Shown one piece after another: positions 41,460 to 52,436 of a stretch of DNA of 64,000 bases (its first letter is position 1; every line of letters begins with the position of its first letter). Made by a program: the position numbers and the translations under genes. Where the stretch lies: positions 136,250 through 200,249 of the forward strand of contig JAGVOT010000128.1 of assembly GCA_020052615.1 (NCBI GenBank). The letters run 5' to 3'. The DNA is from Nitrospirota bacterium (GTDB lineage: Bacteria; Nitrospirota; UBA9217). The notes beneath the pieces are model-generated. The model was given only the letters and a program-made list of their open reading frames with translations, searched no databases and was not told the origin of the DNA.

Positions 41460-43754
41460 ATGAAATCACTCGTCATCGTCGAATCACCCGCCAAGGCCAA
41501 GACCATCGGCAAGTACCTGGGCAAGGACTTCACGGTCAAGGCGTCCGTCGGCCACATCATGGACCTGCCCAAGAGCAAACTGGGCGTGGACATCGAGAAG
41601 AATTTCGAACCCTCATACATCCAGATCAAGGGCAAGGCGAAGGTCGTCAACGAGCTCAAGTCAGCCGCCAAAAAAGCGGACCGCATCCTGATCGCGACCG
41701 ACCCGGACCGTGAAGGCGAGGCCATCGCCGCGCATGTGGCCCAGGTCGTTTCCAAGACCGCCAGGACCGAAGAGGTCTACCGCGTTCTGTTCAACGAGAT
41801 CACCAAGAAGGCGATCCTCAAGGCTATCGAACAACCCGGCAAGATCGACACGAACAAGGTGGACGCCCAGCAGGCTCGCCGCATCCTCGACCGTCTCGTG
41901 GGCTACCAGATCAGCCCCATCCTCTGGAAAAAGGTGCGCCGCGGCCTGTCAGCCGGCCGCGTGCAGTCCGTGGCCCTGCGCATCATCTGCGAGCGCGAGG
42001 AGGAGATCAAGGCGTTCATTCCCGAGGAATTCTGGTCGCTCACCGCGCTCCTCGCGGGAAAGCTCCCGCCGCAGTTCGAGGCCAAGCTGCTGAAAAAGGA
42101 TGAGGAGAAGCTCCGGGTCAAGAACAACGACGAAGTGCAGGCGATCCTCGCCGGACTCAAGGACGCGGCGTACACCGTTTCGAAAGTTGAGAAAAAAGAA
42201 CGCCGCCGCAATCCCGTCCCGCCCTTCACCACGAGCAAACTCCAGCAGGAAGGCGGACGGAAGCTCGGTTTCACCTCCCGCCGCACCATGGCCGTGGCCC
42301 AGGGCCTCTATGAAGGCGTTGACCTCGGCAAGGAAGGCGCCGTCGGCCTCATCACCTACATGCGTACCGACTCGACCCGCGTGGGCGCCGAGGCCCAGCA
42401 GGAGGCCCGGGAGCTGATAGCGGCCAAGTTCGGCAAAGAGTACGTGCCTGCCGAACCACCGGTGTACAAGAGCGCGAAAAGCGCCCAGGAGGCCCATGAG
42501 GCGATTCGCCCCACGGCCGCGATGCGGGAGCCCGACGCCATCAAGCAGTATCTTGAACCCGATCAGTACAAGCTCTACAAGCTCATCTGGAACCGCTTCG
42601 TGGCCAGCCAGATGAATCCCGCCATAATCGACCAGACCTCGGTCGACATCAAAGCCAGCGCCTATACCTTCCGCGCCTCCGGCTCGGTCGTGAAGTTCCC
42701 GGGATTCATGGCGGTCTATATGGAGGAGCGCTCCGAGGACCAGGCACCGTCGGAGGAAGACAACGGCGAGGCCGTCCTTCCCCCGCTCAACGAGGGCGAT
42801 GCGCTCTCGCTCATCAAGCTCGACCCCAAGCAGCACTTCACCCAGCCTCCGCCGCGGTTCTCCGAAGCCCTGCTCGTGAAGACCCTGGAGGAAAAAGGCA
42901 TCGGCAGGCCGAGCACCTACGCCGCGATCATCTCGACCATCCAGGACCGCGACTACGTGAACAAGCTGGAGAACAAGTTCCACCCCACGGAGCTCGGCGT
43001 GCTCGTGAACGGACTGCTGGTTCTCCATTTCCCGGACATCCTGAACGTCACGTTCACGGCGAGGATGGAGGAAGAGCTCGACAAGATCGAGGAAGGCCAG
43101 ATGCCCTGGGCCCTAGCCGTGAAGGACTTCTACGAGCCTTTCTCCAAGGACCTCGCCGCCGCCATGGCCGAGATGAAGGACTTCAAGGCCGAACAGACGC
43201 CCACCGACATCAACTGCGACAAGTGCGGCAAGCCCATGATCATCAAGTGGGGCAGGAACGGCCAGTTCCTCGCCTGCTCGGGCTATCCCGACTGCAAGAA
43301 CACGAAGCCCTTCGTGCGCACCGAGAACGGCGGCGTCGAAGCGGCCCCCGAAGAGACCACCAGCGAACTCTGTCCCAAGTGCGGCTCCGGCATGGTGGTC
43401 AAGCGGGGACGGTTCGGCAAGTTCCTCGCCTGTTCCCGCTACCCGGAGTGCAACCACACCCAGGGGATGTCCACCGGGGTGCTCTGCCCCGAGGATGGGG
43501 GAATGATCGTGGAGCGCCGGTCCCGCTTCGGCAAAATGTTCTACTCCTGCGCAAACTACCCCAACTGCAAGTTCGCCGTCTGGTATAAACCCGTGCCCCG
43601 CCCCTGCCCGCAGTGCGGCGCCCCCTTCCTCACGGAGAAGTACTCCAAGAAGACCGGCCCTTACATCGCCTGCTACAAGAAGGAATGCGGCTACAAGGAG
43701 GGGCCGGCTCCCGATGCGGATGCACCGGTGCCGCCAAAAGAACCGGCGGAATAG
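41460..43754 (+). CDS. topA: DNA topoisomerase I
   Basis: 764 residues from ATG 41460. The Toprim domain has SLVIVESPAKAKTIGKYLG and TDPDREGEAIA. The active-site Tyr is Y300 in GLITYMRTDSTRV. Type IA motifs SAGRVQSVALRIICEREEEI and YKLIWNRFVASQM are present. The C-terminus has four zinc-ribbon modules (CDKCGKPM, CPKCGSGM, CPEDGGM, CPQCGAP with partner cysteines), of which one has an altered Cys pair. The enzyme relaxes negative supercoils. Confidence 0.97.
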   Translation: MKSLVIVESPAKAKTIGKYLGKDFTVKASVGHIMDLPKSKLGVDIEKNFEPSYIQIKGKAKVVNELKSAAKKADRILIATDPDREGEAIAAHVAQVVSKTARTEEVYRVLFNEITKKAILKAIEQPGKIDTNKVDAQQARRILDRLVGYQISPILWKKVRRGLSAGRVQSVALRIICEREEEIKAFIPEEFWSLTALLAGKLPPQFEAKLLKKDEEKLRVKNNDEVQAILAGLKDAAYTVSKVEKKERRRNPVPPFTTSKLQQEGGRKLGFTSRRTMAVAQGLYEGVDLGKEGAVGLITYMRTDSTRVGAEAQQEARELIAAKFGKEYVPAEPPVYKSAKSAQEAHEAIRPTAAMREPDAIKQYLEPDQYKLYKLIWNRFVASQMNPAIIDQTSVDIKASAYTFRASGSVVKFPGFMAVYMEERSEDQAPSEEDNGEAVLPPLNEGDALSLIKLDPKQHFTQPPPRFSEALLVKTLEEKGIGRPSTYAAIISTIQDRDYVNKLENKFHPTELGVLVNGLLVLHFPDILNVTFTARMEEELDKIEEGQMPWALAVKDFYEPFSKDLAAAMAEMKDFKAEQTPTDINCDKCGKPMIIKWGRNGQFLACSGYPDCKNTKPFVRTENGGVEAAPEETTSELCPKCGSGMVVKRGRFGKFLACSRYPECNHTQGMSTGVLCPEDGGMIVERRSRFGKMFYSCANYPNCKFAVWYKPVPRPCPQCGAPFLTEKYSKKTGPYIACYKKECGYKEGPAPDADAPVPPKEPAE

Positions 43755-43882
43755 AGCCTGCGCCGGGAGAGGACCTCGTTCACCCGCGGCCGGCCATCCC
43801 GGCACAATTCATCCTTGTCTTTCTGATGGCTTGATGCTATCCTGAACTCCTGTGGTTCGATGCAGTTCATGCCAGGGGGAAT

Positions 43883-44758
43883 ATGGGTCCGCGCATTGCA
43901 CTCCCAAGACCTGATAGCGCAACGGCCGGTCATCGCTGCTCCTTCGTCGCCGTTCCTCTCCTTCTCCTCTCGTTCCTGCTCTTCTCCCCCAGTGGATCTG
44001 ACGCGGCGGACACGCTCACCGCAAGCGGCTGTTCCGTCAGCAATGTGGGGTATCTGACGGACCTCGCGAAAGAATACGAGCGGCGTACGGGGATCAAAGT
44101 GCTCGTGCGGGGCGGCGGCAGCGCCGTCGGGATCGAGGACCTGCGAAGCGGAAGGGTCGATTTCGCGGCGGCATGCCGGTCAAGGTCGTCTGGTGACCCC
44201 GGAGACGTCACCTTTATCCAGGTCGCCTGGGACGCCCTCGTCTTCATTGTCCATCCTTCGAATCCTCTCACCTCCCTGTCGATTGACAATGTACGCGAGA
44301 TCTATGCGGGCAGGACCACGAACTGGAAGCAGGTAAAAGGACCCGACTTGCCGATCAAGGTCTTCATCTCCCGTTCCAGGCAAGGACTGTCCGGCGTCGA
44401 GGCATCGACCAATGCTATGGTCCTGAAGGGCAGGGAGCCCGTGGAAACGCCGAACACGCTCTTTCTGGCGTCAACAGGGATCGTCGAGCAGATGGTGGAA
44501 ATGACGCCCGAGGGATTCGCCACGACGGGGATTACGAGCGCGCGAAAACGCAGGGTTAAAATGCTGAAGATCGACGGGATCTCGCCGACCGTGGGAACCA
44601 TAGTCCGGAAACGCTATCCCCTGAAGCGCCCGCTCTACATTCTCCTTCCGAAACCTCCAAAACCCGCGGCAAGACAGTTCGTCGACTTCGTGCTGAGCAG
44701 GGACGGCCAGCAGTATCTCCGTTCGCTGAATGTCGTGTCGCTCCTTGACGTCAAATGA
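43883..44758 (+). CDS. PstS-like phosphate-type periplasmic binding protein
   Basis: 291 residues. A signal peptide follows a basic start (LLLLSFLLFSPSGSDAAD). GIKVLVRGGGSAVGIEDLRS and RVDFAAACRS are the PstS-like ligand loop. Later come VAWDALVFIVHPSNPLTSLS, IDNVREIYAGRTTNWKQVKG and LSRDGQQYLRSLN. It is a single protein with no transporter partner. Its stop overlaps the ATG of the hybrid kinase by 4 bp, so it is probably the ligand sensor for that kinase (inference). Confidence 0.82.
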   Translation: MGPRIALPRPDSATAGHRCSFVAVPLLLLSFLLFSPSGSDAADTLTASGCSVSNVGYLTDLAKEYERRTGIKVLVRGGGSAVGIEDLRSGRVDFAAACRSRSSGDPGDVTFIQVAWDALVFIVHPSNPLTSLSIDNVREIYAGRTTNWKQVKGPDLPIKVFISRSRQGLSGVEASTNAMVLKGREPVETPNTLFLASTGIVEQMVEMTPEGFATTGITSARKRRVKMLKIDGISPTVGTIVRKRYPLKRPLYILLPKPPKPAARQFVDFVLSRDGQQYLRSLNVVSLLDVK

Positions 44759-46965
44759 AGCTATCCCTTCGCGCAAAGGTGTCCCTGGCCATCACGCTGA
44801 TCATCATCGTGATCAGCGGGGTCAGCACCTATCTCTTCACCAGGGCCCACAGCAGCAGCAAGGAAAAGGGCCTGATCCAGAGGGGTGCAGCGCTCTCCTA
44901 TGCCCTCTCCGAGGCGGCGACCGAGGGGCTGCTCAAGGAAGACCTCAATCTCATCAAAAAGACGTCGTCCCTCATCCACGCCGATGACATCACGCTGGTC
45001 CAGGTCTATTCGAACATCTGGAACATCGTCGACGCTTATCCCTTCGACCAGCTCAGGAACCCTCCCCATCCTGATGCCCTGGAGCACTTTCAGAACTCCT
45101 CCGCTCCGTTCAATATCGAGTCGCGGGATGGTTACGACTTCTACACCTCCATTGATTTCCAGGCTTTCGAGGACGCGCCGAACATCACCATCGGTTACGT
45201 GAGGCTGATCCTGTCGAATCATACCATCAAACAGGAGATCCGTGGGGCTGTTGCGGTCAATATCCTGGTCTCCGCGGTTATCACTCTGATCGCGATCCTC
45301 GCGATCAATATTCTCATCGGCCGGCTTGTCGTAAAGCCGGTTATGACCCTCCACCGTTCCGTAGCCGATTTCAAGAATGGGATTCTGGAGGGGGAGGCAG
45401 TGCCTCCCCCTCACGCCGCAGCCGAACTGAAGGACCTCTCACGGGAATTCAACCTCCTTTTCAAGACGCTTAAAGACAGGGAAAAACAGCTCATTGAGTC
45501 AGGCCGGAGGATCCACTCTCTCTTCGAACGGGTAGAGCACGGCATCTTCCGTCTCGACCGGAATGGTGCGATCATCGAAGCGAACGATCGTTTCCGGTCC
45601 CTCTTCGGAGAGGCAAAGGAATTGTGCGAGGTCCTCCCGCACGACAATAGCTCCGCAGACTGTCTCATAAGGGCCGCTCAGGAGAACGATCTGCACCAGG
45701 ATTGCAGAGCCGCCGCCCGGAATGGGAATGAGATCATGGTGTCGCTCTCGCTCTATCCGGAAAAAAACGCGGCAGGAACGGTCGTTGGGTTCGACGGATA
45801 TATCATCGATATCACCGAAAAGAAGCGGCTTGAAGAACGGCTCGTCCGGGCGCAGAAGATGGAGGCGATCGGCACACTCGCAGGCGGCATGGCCCACGAC
45901 TTCAACAACCTCCTGACGGCCATTCTCGGATACTCGTCGATCCTGCTCAGAACCCTCAAGGAGCATGACCCCTTCTTCAAACCCGTTTCCATCATCCATG
46001 AGGCGGCACTGCGCGGCGCCGAACTGGGAAGAAAGATCCTCTCGGTCACGCGAAAGGAACAACGGGAGATAAAACCGGTCGATCTGAACAATGTCGTGCG
46101 CTCCGCCCTCGAATTGCTCCACCAGAGCCTGCCCAAGAACATCGAGATCATTACGCACCTCGCCGACGGCCTTCCGTTGACCCAGGCCGATCCGTCCCAG
46201 TTGCAGCAGGTGATCATCAATCTCGCCGTCAATGCGCGCGACGCCATGCCCGGCGGGGGAAAGCTGACCATTGAGACATCGCTGTCCGGGGCGGACAGGA
46301 ACGGCGGGACGTCTGCCAACGCCCGGACAGGCGGAATGATAAAGCTTTCCGTCGCGGACAACGGCGCGGGGATCGATGCGGAAACACAAGCGAGGATATT
46401 CGATCCGTTCTTTACGACCAAGGAGGTCGGCAAAGGCACCGGTCTCGGGCTATATATCGTCCATTCCATCGTCCACAACCATGGCGGGCACATCAACATC
46501 TACAGCGAACCGGCGCGCGGGACGCAGTTCACCATACACCTGCCGGTCATCGCCCCCGATGCGGCGACGGTATTTCCCGAGGTCGCCGAGGTAACCGGCT
46601 CCGGGACCATTCTGGTCATCGATGACGAACCCCATATCCGGGAGATGTGCCGGGACATGCTGGGGGCCCTCGGCTATAGGGTCCTGCTGGCCGAGGACGG
46701 CATGACAGGGATCCAGACCTACCGTAATGACCATCGGGATATCGACCTGGTCATCCTGGACATGATCATGCCCAAAATGGGCGGCCCCCAAGTGTTCGCG
46801 GCGCTCAAGACCATTGACCCTGCGGTAAAGGTCCTGCTCTATTCCGGATACAGCAGCAACCATGTCGGCATCGATGAGCTGCTGCGGCGCGGAGTTGTCG
46901 GATTTATCCAGAAGCCGTTCTCTGCCGAGGACATCAGCATTGCCATCAAGAAGGCGCTGTCCTGA
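44755..46965 (+). CDS. Membrane hybrid histidine kinase (sensor-HAMP-PAS-HisKA-HATPase-REC)
   Basis: 736 residues. TM1 is [21 protein letters not shown] periplasmic domain of ~145 residues follows, then TM2 [20 protein letters not shown] and a HAMP-like linker. A PAS-like domain (~245-355) precedes HisKA with [20 protein letters not shown] (phospho-His) and HATPase_c with [20 protein letters not shown]. The C-terminal receiver has [20 protein letters not shown] and the phospho-Asp in [13 protein letters not shown]. Translation is coupled to the PstS-like gene, which probably supplies the signal. No output partner is adjacent. Confidence 0.92.
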   Translation: MKLSLRAKVSLAITLIIIVISGVSTYLFTRAHSSSKEKGLIQRGAALSYALSEAATEGLLKEDLNLIKKTSSLIHADDITLVQVYSNIWNIVDAYPFDQLRNPPHPDALEHFQNSSAPFNIESRDGYDFYTSIDFQAFEDAPNITIGYVRLILSNHTIKQEIRGAVAVNILVSAVITLIAILAINILIGRLVVKPVMTLHRSVADFKNGILEGEAVPPPHAAAELKDLSREFNLLFKTLKDREKQLIESGRRIHSLFERVEHGIFRLDRNGAIIEANDRFRSLFGEAKELCEVLPHDNSSADCLIRAAQENDLHQDCRAAARNGNEIMVSLSLYPEKNAAGTVVGFDGYIIDITEKKRLEERLVRAQKMEAIGTLAGGMAHDFNNLLTAILGYSSILLRTLKEHDPFFKPVSIIHEAALRGAELGRKILSVTRKEQREIKPVDLNNVVRSALELLHQSLPKNIEIITHLADGLPLTQADPSQLQQVIINLAVNARDAMPGGGKLTIETSLSGADRNGGTSANARTGGMIKLSVADNGAGIDAETQARIFDPFFTTKEVGKGTGLGLYIVHSIVHNHGGHINIYSEPARGTQFTIHLPVIAPDAATVFPEVAEVTGSGTILVIDDEPHIREMCRDMLGALGYRVLLAEDGMTGIQTYRNDHRDIDLVILDMIMPKMGGPQVFAALKTIDPAVKVLLYSGYSSNHVGIDELLRRGVVGFIQKPFSAEDISIAIKKALS

Positions 46966-47014
46966 AAAAGACCTTTCCCTTGCAAAATAGCACCTCCTGC
47001 GCTACAGTATCGAC

Positions 47015-47890
47015 ATGCGAAAGCACATCGCCGGCTTTCTGCTCCATCTCCGGAACGAAAAGAACGTCTCCCTTCACACCGAACGCAGCTACCGCTCCGA
47101 TCTGGAGCAGCTGGCCGAATTCCTCGGTGACCGCGACGCCGCAGGCATCGACCACCAGGACCTGCGGCAATTCCTCGGCCACCTCATCTCCCGGAAGGTA
47201 AAACGATCCTCCCTCGCCCGCAAGCTCTCGGCGACCCGCGCGTACTTCAAGTACCTGGACCGCGAGGGTGTCGTGCAGGGCAATCCTGCGCGTCTTATTG
47301 CAACGCCCAAACAGGACAAGCGGCTGCCTTCGGTCCTCACCGTCGATGACGCCCAGCGGCTGATGGATGCTCCACAGGGTGATGCGGTCGATGACCTGAG
47401 GGACCACGCCGTGCTCGAGACGCTCTACTCCACCGGCATCCGCGCCAGCGAGCTGGTGGGGATGAATTTCGAGGACATCAACCGGAGCGACCATCTCATC
47501 CGCATCAGGGGCAAAGGACGCAGGGAGCGGATCGTGCCGGTTGGTAGCAAGGCGCTCGATGCCATCGAGGCCTACGCATCACGGAAGAACGACAAGAACA
47601 AAGGCGCGTCGGTCTTCACCGGCCCTTCAGGAAAACGCTTGACAGTCCGAACGGTTCAGCGTATTTTAGGTAACTATCGGAAAAAGCTGGGTCTTTCGCA
47701 AAAGGCCAGTCCCCATACCCTTCGCCACAGCTTTGCGACGCACCTGCTGGAATCGGGCGCTGACCTCCGGGCGATCCAGGAGCTCCTCGGACATGCCAGC
47801 CTGTCCACGACCCAGCGGTACACGCATGTGAACCTCGACTCCCTTATGGAGACCTACGACAAAGCGCACCCGAGGGCGAAGAAGAAATAG
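47015..47890 (+). CDS. xerC: Tyrosine recombinase XerC
   Basis: 291 residues. The N-terminal SAM-like core-binding domain has LRNEKNVSLHTERSYRSDLE. Catalytic residues are in YSTGIRASELVGM (Arg), RTVQRILGNYRKK, SPHTLRHSFATHLLESGADL (His, Arg) and LLGHASLSTTQRYTHV (His, nucleophile Tyr). Xer recombinases resolve chromosome dimers at dif. The normal length and location beside hslVU argue for the housekeeping enzyme rather than a mobile-element integrase. Confidence 0.9.
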   Translation: MRKHIAGFLLHLRNEKNVSLHTERSYRSDLEQLAEFLGDRDAAGIDHQDLRQFLGHLISRKVKRSSLARKLSATRAYFKYLDREGVVQGNPARLIATPKQDKRLPSVLTVDDAQRLMDAPQGDAVDDLRDHAVLETLYSTGIRASELVGMNFEDINRSDHLIRIRGKGRRERIVPVGSKALDAIEAYASRKNDKNKGASVFTGPSGKRLTVRTVQRILGNYRKKLGLSQKASPHTLRHSFATHLLESGADLRAIQELLGHASLSTTQRYTHVNLDSLMETYDKAHPRAKKK

Positions 47891-47896
47891 CGGATA

Positions 47897-47978
47897 GAGT
47901 ACGGACGGCAGGCAATCAGACAGCAGGCGATGGCCTTTGATCCGGTCGTACTCTGACGGTCTGATGTCTGTTGTCTGG
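47897..47978. repeat. Intergenic inverted repeat (CAGACAG / CTGTC words)
   Basis: The left arm AGTACGGACGGCAGGCAATC then AGACAGCAG and the right arm GTACTCTGACGGTCTGATGT then CTG are degenerate reverse complements between xerC and hslV. It uses the same CAGAC/GTCTG words as the repeat at 48541. Confidence 0.55.
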
Positions 47979-47995
47979 TTATTTTGGGAGTCCTT

Positions 47996-48538
47996 ATGGA
48001 TGACATGAATGCGATGCACGCGACCACGATCCTCTCGGTCAGACGGAACGGCAAGACCGCCATCGCCGGCGATGGGCAGGTCACCGTCGGGAACACCGTC
48101 ATGAAGAGCAACGCCAAAAAAGTGCGCAAGATGTACAACGACAAGGTCCTTGCGGGCTTCGCCGGAGCCACTGCCGACGCCTTCACCCTCTTCGAGAAGT
48201 TCGAAGCGAAGCTGGAACAGTACCACGGGAACCTTACGCGCGCGGCCGTGGAACTGGCCAAGGACTGGCGGACCGACAAGGTCCTCCGCCGGCTCGAGGC
48301 TTTGATGATCGTCGCCGATGCCGAGCGTTCCTTCGTTCTTTCGGGGAACGGCGACGTCATCGAACCCGAGGACGGCATCGCCGCCATCGGTTCCGGCGGC
48401 CCGTACGCCCTTGCAGCCGCGCGGGCCCTCGTGGAGCATACGGACCTCGGCTCGCGAAAGATCGTGGAATCGTCCATGCAGATCGCCGGAGCCATCTGCA
48501 TCTATACGAACAAGGAGATCACGGTAGAAGAACTGTGA
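47996..48538 (+). CDS. hslV: ATP-dependent protease subunit HslV
   Basis: 180 residues from ATG 47996 (GGGAG upstream). The mature N-terminal Thr nucleophile is in [80 protein letters not shown] and [13 protein letters not shown] complete the family. A 10-residue leader (MDDMNAMHA) precedes ATT, longer than the single Met of E. coli, so processing must remove it; ATG 48014 would leave a shorter one. It forms a protease with HslU. Confidence 0.95.
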   Translation: MDDMNAMHATTILSVRRNGKTAIAGDGQVTVGNTVMKSNAKKVRKMYNDKVLAGFAGATADAFTLFEKFEAKLEQYHGNLTRAAVELAKDWRTDKVLRRLEALMIVADAERSFVLSGNGDVIEPEDGIAAIGSGGPYALAAARALVEHTDLGSRKIVESSMQIAGAICIYTNKEITVEEL

Positions 48539-48540
48539 AT

Positions 48541-48639
48541 CAGACCACAGACAGCAGACATGCAGATGACAGACCGAAACAGCATCAGGACTGTTTGTTC
48601 CCGCTCTTGTCTGAATGTCTGATCGTCTGTCGTCTGTAA
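48541..48639. repeat. Intergenic inverted repeat (ACAGACAGCAGACA / GTCTGTCGTCTGT)
   Basis: The left arm CAGACCACAGACAGCAGACA and right arm GTCTGAATGTCTGATCGTCT then GTCGTCTGT are degenerate reverse complements that fill nearly all of the 114 bp between hslV and hslU. The repeat would be transcribed in the hslVU mRNA and could form a hairpin there. Confidence 0.7.
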
Positions 48640-48652
48640 GCTGGTATTCCTT

Positions 48653-50002
48653 ATGAAAAACACCTTGACGCCCCGCGAGATCGTCGCGGAACTGGACAAC
48701 TTCATCATCGGCCAGAACAAGGCGAAGCGCGCCGTGGCCATCGCGCTCCGGAACCGCTGGCGGCGCCAGCGACTTCCCGGGGACCTGCGAGACGAGGTGA
48801 TGCCGAAGAACATCATCATGATCGGCCCTACCGGCGTGGGCAAGACCGAGATCGCCCGGCGTCTCGCCCGGCTCGTCAACGCCCCGTTCCTCAAGATCGA
48901 GGCGTCGAAATTCACGGAAGTGGGCTACGTCGGACGCGACGTGGATTCCATCGTCCGGGACCTCACCGAGATCGGCATCAATATGGTGAAGAGCGAGGTG
49001 TCCGACCAGGTGCAGGATAAGGCCGCGGCCCTGGCCGAGGAGCGGCTTCTCGACCTGCTCCTGCCCCCGCTCCGGTCCACAAATATCGAAGGTACAAACG
49101 AGGAGCAGGAAAAGCAGCAGGAACAGCACTCGACGACCCGCGAGAAGCTACGCCAGCAGCTTCGGGCCGGCAAGCTCGACGACCGGATGCTGGAGCTCGA
49201 CGCCAAGGAAAAGGTGATGCCCTTCGGCATCATCTCGAACGTGGGCATGGAAGAGATCGAGATGAACCTGAAGGAGATGCTCGGCGGCCTGCTTCCCGAG
49301 AAGACCAAGAAGCGGAAGTTCAAGGTCCCCGAGGCGCTCCGCTTCCTCGTTCAGGAAGAAGCTGCCAAGCTCATCGATATGGACAAGGTCATCCGCGAGG
49401 CGCTCCAGCGCGTCGAACAATCGGGCATCGTATTCCTCGACGAGATCGACAAGATCGCCGGACGCGAGACCCACGGTCCCGATGTCTCCCGGCAAGGCGT
49501 GCAGCGCGACCTCCTGCCCATCGTGGAGGGATCCACGATCACGACCAAATACGGCCCGGTGAAGACCGACCACGTGCTGTTCATCGCCGCGGGTGCGTTC
49601 CACATGTCCAAGCCCTCGGACCTCATTCCCGAACTCCAGGGACGCTTCCCCATCCGGGTCGAGCTCGACGCCCTGGGGAAAGACGAGTTCGTGCGCATCC
49701 TGACGGAACCGCAGAACGCACTGATCAAACAGCAGGTGGCGCTCCTGGCGACGGAAGAGATCACGCTTCACTTTGCCAAGGACTCCATCGAGGAGATCGC
49801 CGCGACGGCAGCGAGCGTGAACGAACGCACCGAGAACATCGGTGCGAGGCGGCTCCACACCATCATCGAAAAGCTGCTCGATGAGATATCGTTCGATGCG
49901 CCGGAGAAGAAAGGCGAAAAGATCACGATCGACGCGAAGTACGTCCGGGACCGGCTTGCGGACATAGCAAAGAGCGAGGATCTGAGTCGCTACATTTTAT
50001 AA
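48653..50002 (+). CDS. hslU: HslU ATPase subunit of HslUV protease
   Basis: 449 residues. [20 protein letters not shown] is the N-domain start. Walker A is GPTGVGKTE, and Walker B is [13 protein letters not shown]. The intermediate domain spans ~110-240. Sensor and arginine regions are [20 protein letters not shown] and [20 protein letters not shown]. The C-terminus ends in the activating tail DLSRYIL needed to open HslV. Confidence 0.96.
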   Translation: MKNTLTPREIVAELDNFIIGQNKAKRAVAIALRNRWRRQRLPGDLRDEVMPKNIIMIGPTGVGKTEIARRLARLVNAPFLKIEASKFTEVGYVGRDVDSIVRDLTEIGINMVKSEVSDQVQDKAAALAEERLLDLLLPPLRSTNIEGTNEEQEKQQEQHSTTREKLRQQLRAGKLDDRMLELDAKEKVMPFGIISNVGMEEIEMNLKEMLGGLLPEKTKKRKFKVPEALRFLVQEEAAKLIDMDKVIREALQRVEQSGIVFLDEIDKIAGRETHGPDVSRQGVQRDLLPIVEGSTITTKYGPVKTDHVLFIAAGAFHMSKPSDLIPELQGRFPIRVELDALGKDEFVRILTEPQNALIKQQVALLATEEITLHFAKDSIEEIAATAASVNERTENIGARRLHTIIEKLLDEISFDAPEKKGEKITIDAKYVRDRLADIAKSEDLSRYIL

Positions 50003-50006
50003 ATAA

Positions 50007-51035
<1,029 letters not shown>

Positions 51036-51087
51036 CGTATCCCGCCGTTCCGATCATCGTGCAATGCTGCGAAGGGAAGAAGACACA

Positions 51088-51126
51088 AAAAAGAGCCCCG
51101 GATCTCTCCGGGGCTCTTTGATTTTT
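51088..51126 (+). terminator. Strong intrinsic terminator after argB
   Basis: AAAGAGCCCCGG - ATCTCT - CCGGGGCTCTTT with a preceding A run and a following TTTTT tract, 55 bp after the argB stop. It also separates argB from the convergent cytochrome gene. Confidence 0.9.
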
Positions 51127-51161
51127 CAGGGATTCACTGTTCTTTTATGGCGAATATGGCG

Positions 51162-52001
51162 TCACAGCCAGTTCTTGGGATTTGCCGCATGGCAGGTCGC
51201 AACGCAGCTCTTATTCCCCGACGGGTCATAGCTATTGATGCCACTGCTGGCTATCGTATCCGCCACAAACCCGTTCAGCGTCGGTGTGTTCAGCGTCGTG
51301 AAATGGTTTACCGCCAGTATCGTAGCGCTGTGACACGCCGCGCAGCTAAATCCCATGTTCGTATGCAACAAATGTGCGCCTGACGAATAGCTGTTATACT
51401 CCGCAGTCCCGAATGCATGGCACAGCGTGCACTGCGTGTCCACATTGATCGTCCCCGTGAGCCACGCCGGCGTTGTCTGTCCGCCGTGGCAGCTCACATT
51501 GGAGCACGTGCCGTTCGTGTTGCGCACCGCTGCCCCGCCGCTCGAGTTGTAAGAGCCCAGGAACAGGATCTCCGTTGTCCCGTTGAAATGCTTCGCCGTC
51601 GTCGTGCCCGCGCCGCTGTGGCAGGTATCGCACACGTTCGTAACGCCGGAGAACGCATTATGGACCGCATGCGCCCCGCTCCTGTTCGGCGCAACGGTTC
51701 CCGTCGGCGGCTTCCCGTGACAGGAGGTGCACCCCGTTAACGTGAGAGGAGATCCGTTCAGATGGCACTGGCTGCAGGACACGCCGGACATTCCTCCAGC
51801 GAGATCACTCCCGTGACATTCCATGCACGAATTGATGTCCTCCTGGCTGGCTGCGGCGTGTTTCGCATACACCCAATCGGACAAATGTTTTCCGGCATCG
51901 GAATCAAAGGCCTTATCGTTCGGCGTTCCGCATCCGGCAAGGGCCATGAGAGCGGTGAGCAGCAAGAAGCTGTTCCTTCCTATCATCATTATCTGTGACA
52001 T
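51162..52001 (-). CDS. Multihaem c-type cytochrome lipoprotein (CxxxxCH/CxxCH type)
   Basis: 279 residues. Lipobox LMALAGC follows the signal peptide. Haem sites in order are CMECH, CSQCH, CTSCH, CDTCH, CSNVSCH (CX4CH), CTLCH, CAACH and CVATCH (CX3CH): six classic sites and two with wider spacing. The CX4CH...CXXCH combination is the Geobacter-type domain. The extra histidines (HAVHN, HLLH, KHF, NHF) are probable distal ligands. It is probably anchored to the outer membrane, and encoded just after a five-haem protein and a porin. Confidence 0.88.
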   Translation of the reverse strand: MSQIMMIGRNSFLLLTALMALAGCGTPNDKAFDSDAGKHLSDWVYAKHAAASQEDINSCMECHGSDLAGGMSGVSCSQCHLNGSPLTLTGCTSCHGKPPTGTVAPNRSGAHAVHNAFSGVTNVCDTCHSGAGTTTAKHFNGTTEILFLGSYNSSGGAAVRNTNGTCSNVSCHGGQTTPAWLTGTINVDTQCTLCHAFGTAEYNSYSSGAHLLHTNMGFSCAACHSATILAVNHFTTLNTPTLNGFVADTIASSGINSYDPSGNKSCVATCHAANPKNWL

Positions 52002-52435
52002 GCTTTACACCTCTCATTGTTCGAGCGGCCATGGCATTTCATGCACGATGCTGGGTTGATCCGGCCGTCGATCTTATGTTGGTTGATATAATCTCCCCGA
52101 TGGGGGAGCGCCCGCTCCGGGGCATCCTTGTACTTGTCGCTCGGCTTCAGTTGTTCCCTGTGTGCGTGACAGTCCGAACAGAATGATTCGGCATGACAGA
52201 GGCCGCAGGTCTGCTTGTTCTGCCGGGCGGAAAACTTGTGCCGGAGACCGCCAAACTCGGCCGAATGGTCCATCGATGCCCGCCAGTCAGAATGGCACTG
52301 GCTGCAGATGACCGGCGCCTCTACCTCCATAGGATGTTTCGAAGCCGTGCCTGCCATGCCGGTAGACACGTACAGGGCGAGAATACATATCGGCAGGAGC
52401 AGCAGGAACGTCAGTCTTGTTATCTTATTATGCAT
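51989..52435 (-). CDS. Five-haem periplasmic c-type cytochrome
   Basis: 148 residues from ATG 52435. Signal peptide ILALYVSTGMAGTA. Haem sites are CSQCH, CGLCH, CSDCH, CMKCH and CKACH. A central segment AHREQLKPSDKYKDAPERAL then PHRGDYINQHK carries further His ligands. It overlaps the next cytochrome start by 13 bp and begins 2 bp from the stop of the porin, so porin, this protein and the larger cytochrome are one translationally linked unit. Confidence 0.88.
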   Translation of the reverse strand: MHNKITRLTFLLLLPICILALYVSTGMAGTASKHPMEVEAPVICSQCHSDWRASMDHSAEFGGLRHKFSARQNKQTCGLCHAESFCSDCHAHREQLKPSDKYKDAPERALPHRGDYINQHKIDGRINPASCMKCHGRSNNERCKACHR

Positions 52436-52436
52436 G

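Noticed and set aside
47015..47890. Integrase of a mobile island
   Set aside because: Normal XerC length and its place before hslVU-argB point to the housekeeping recombinase.
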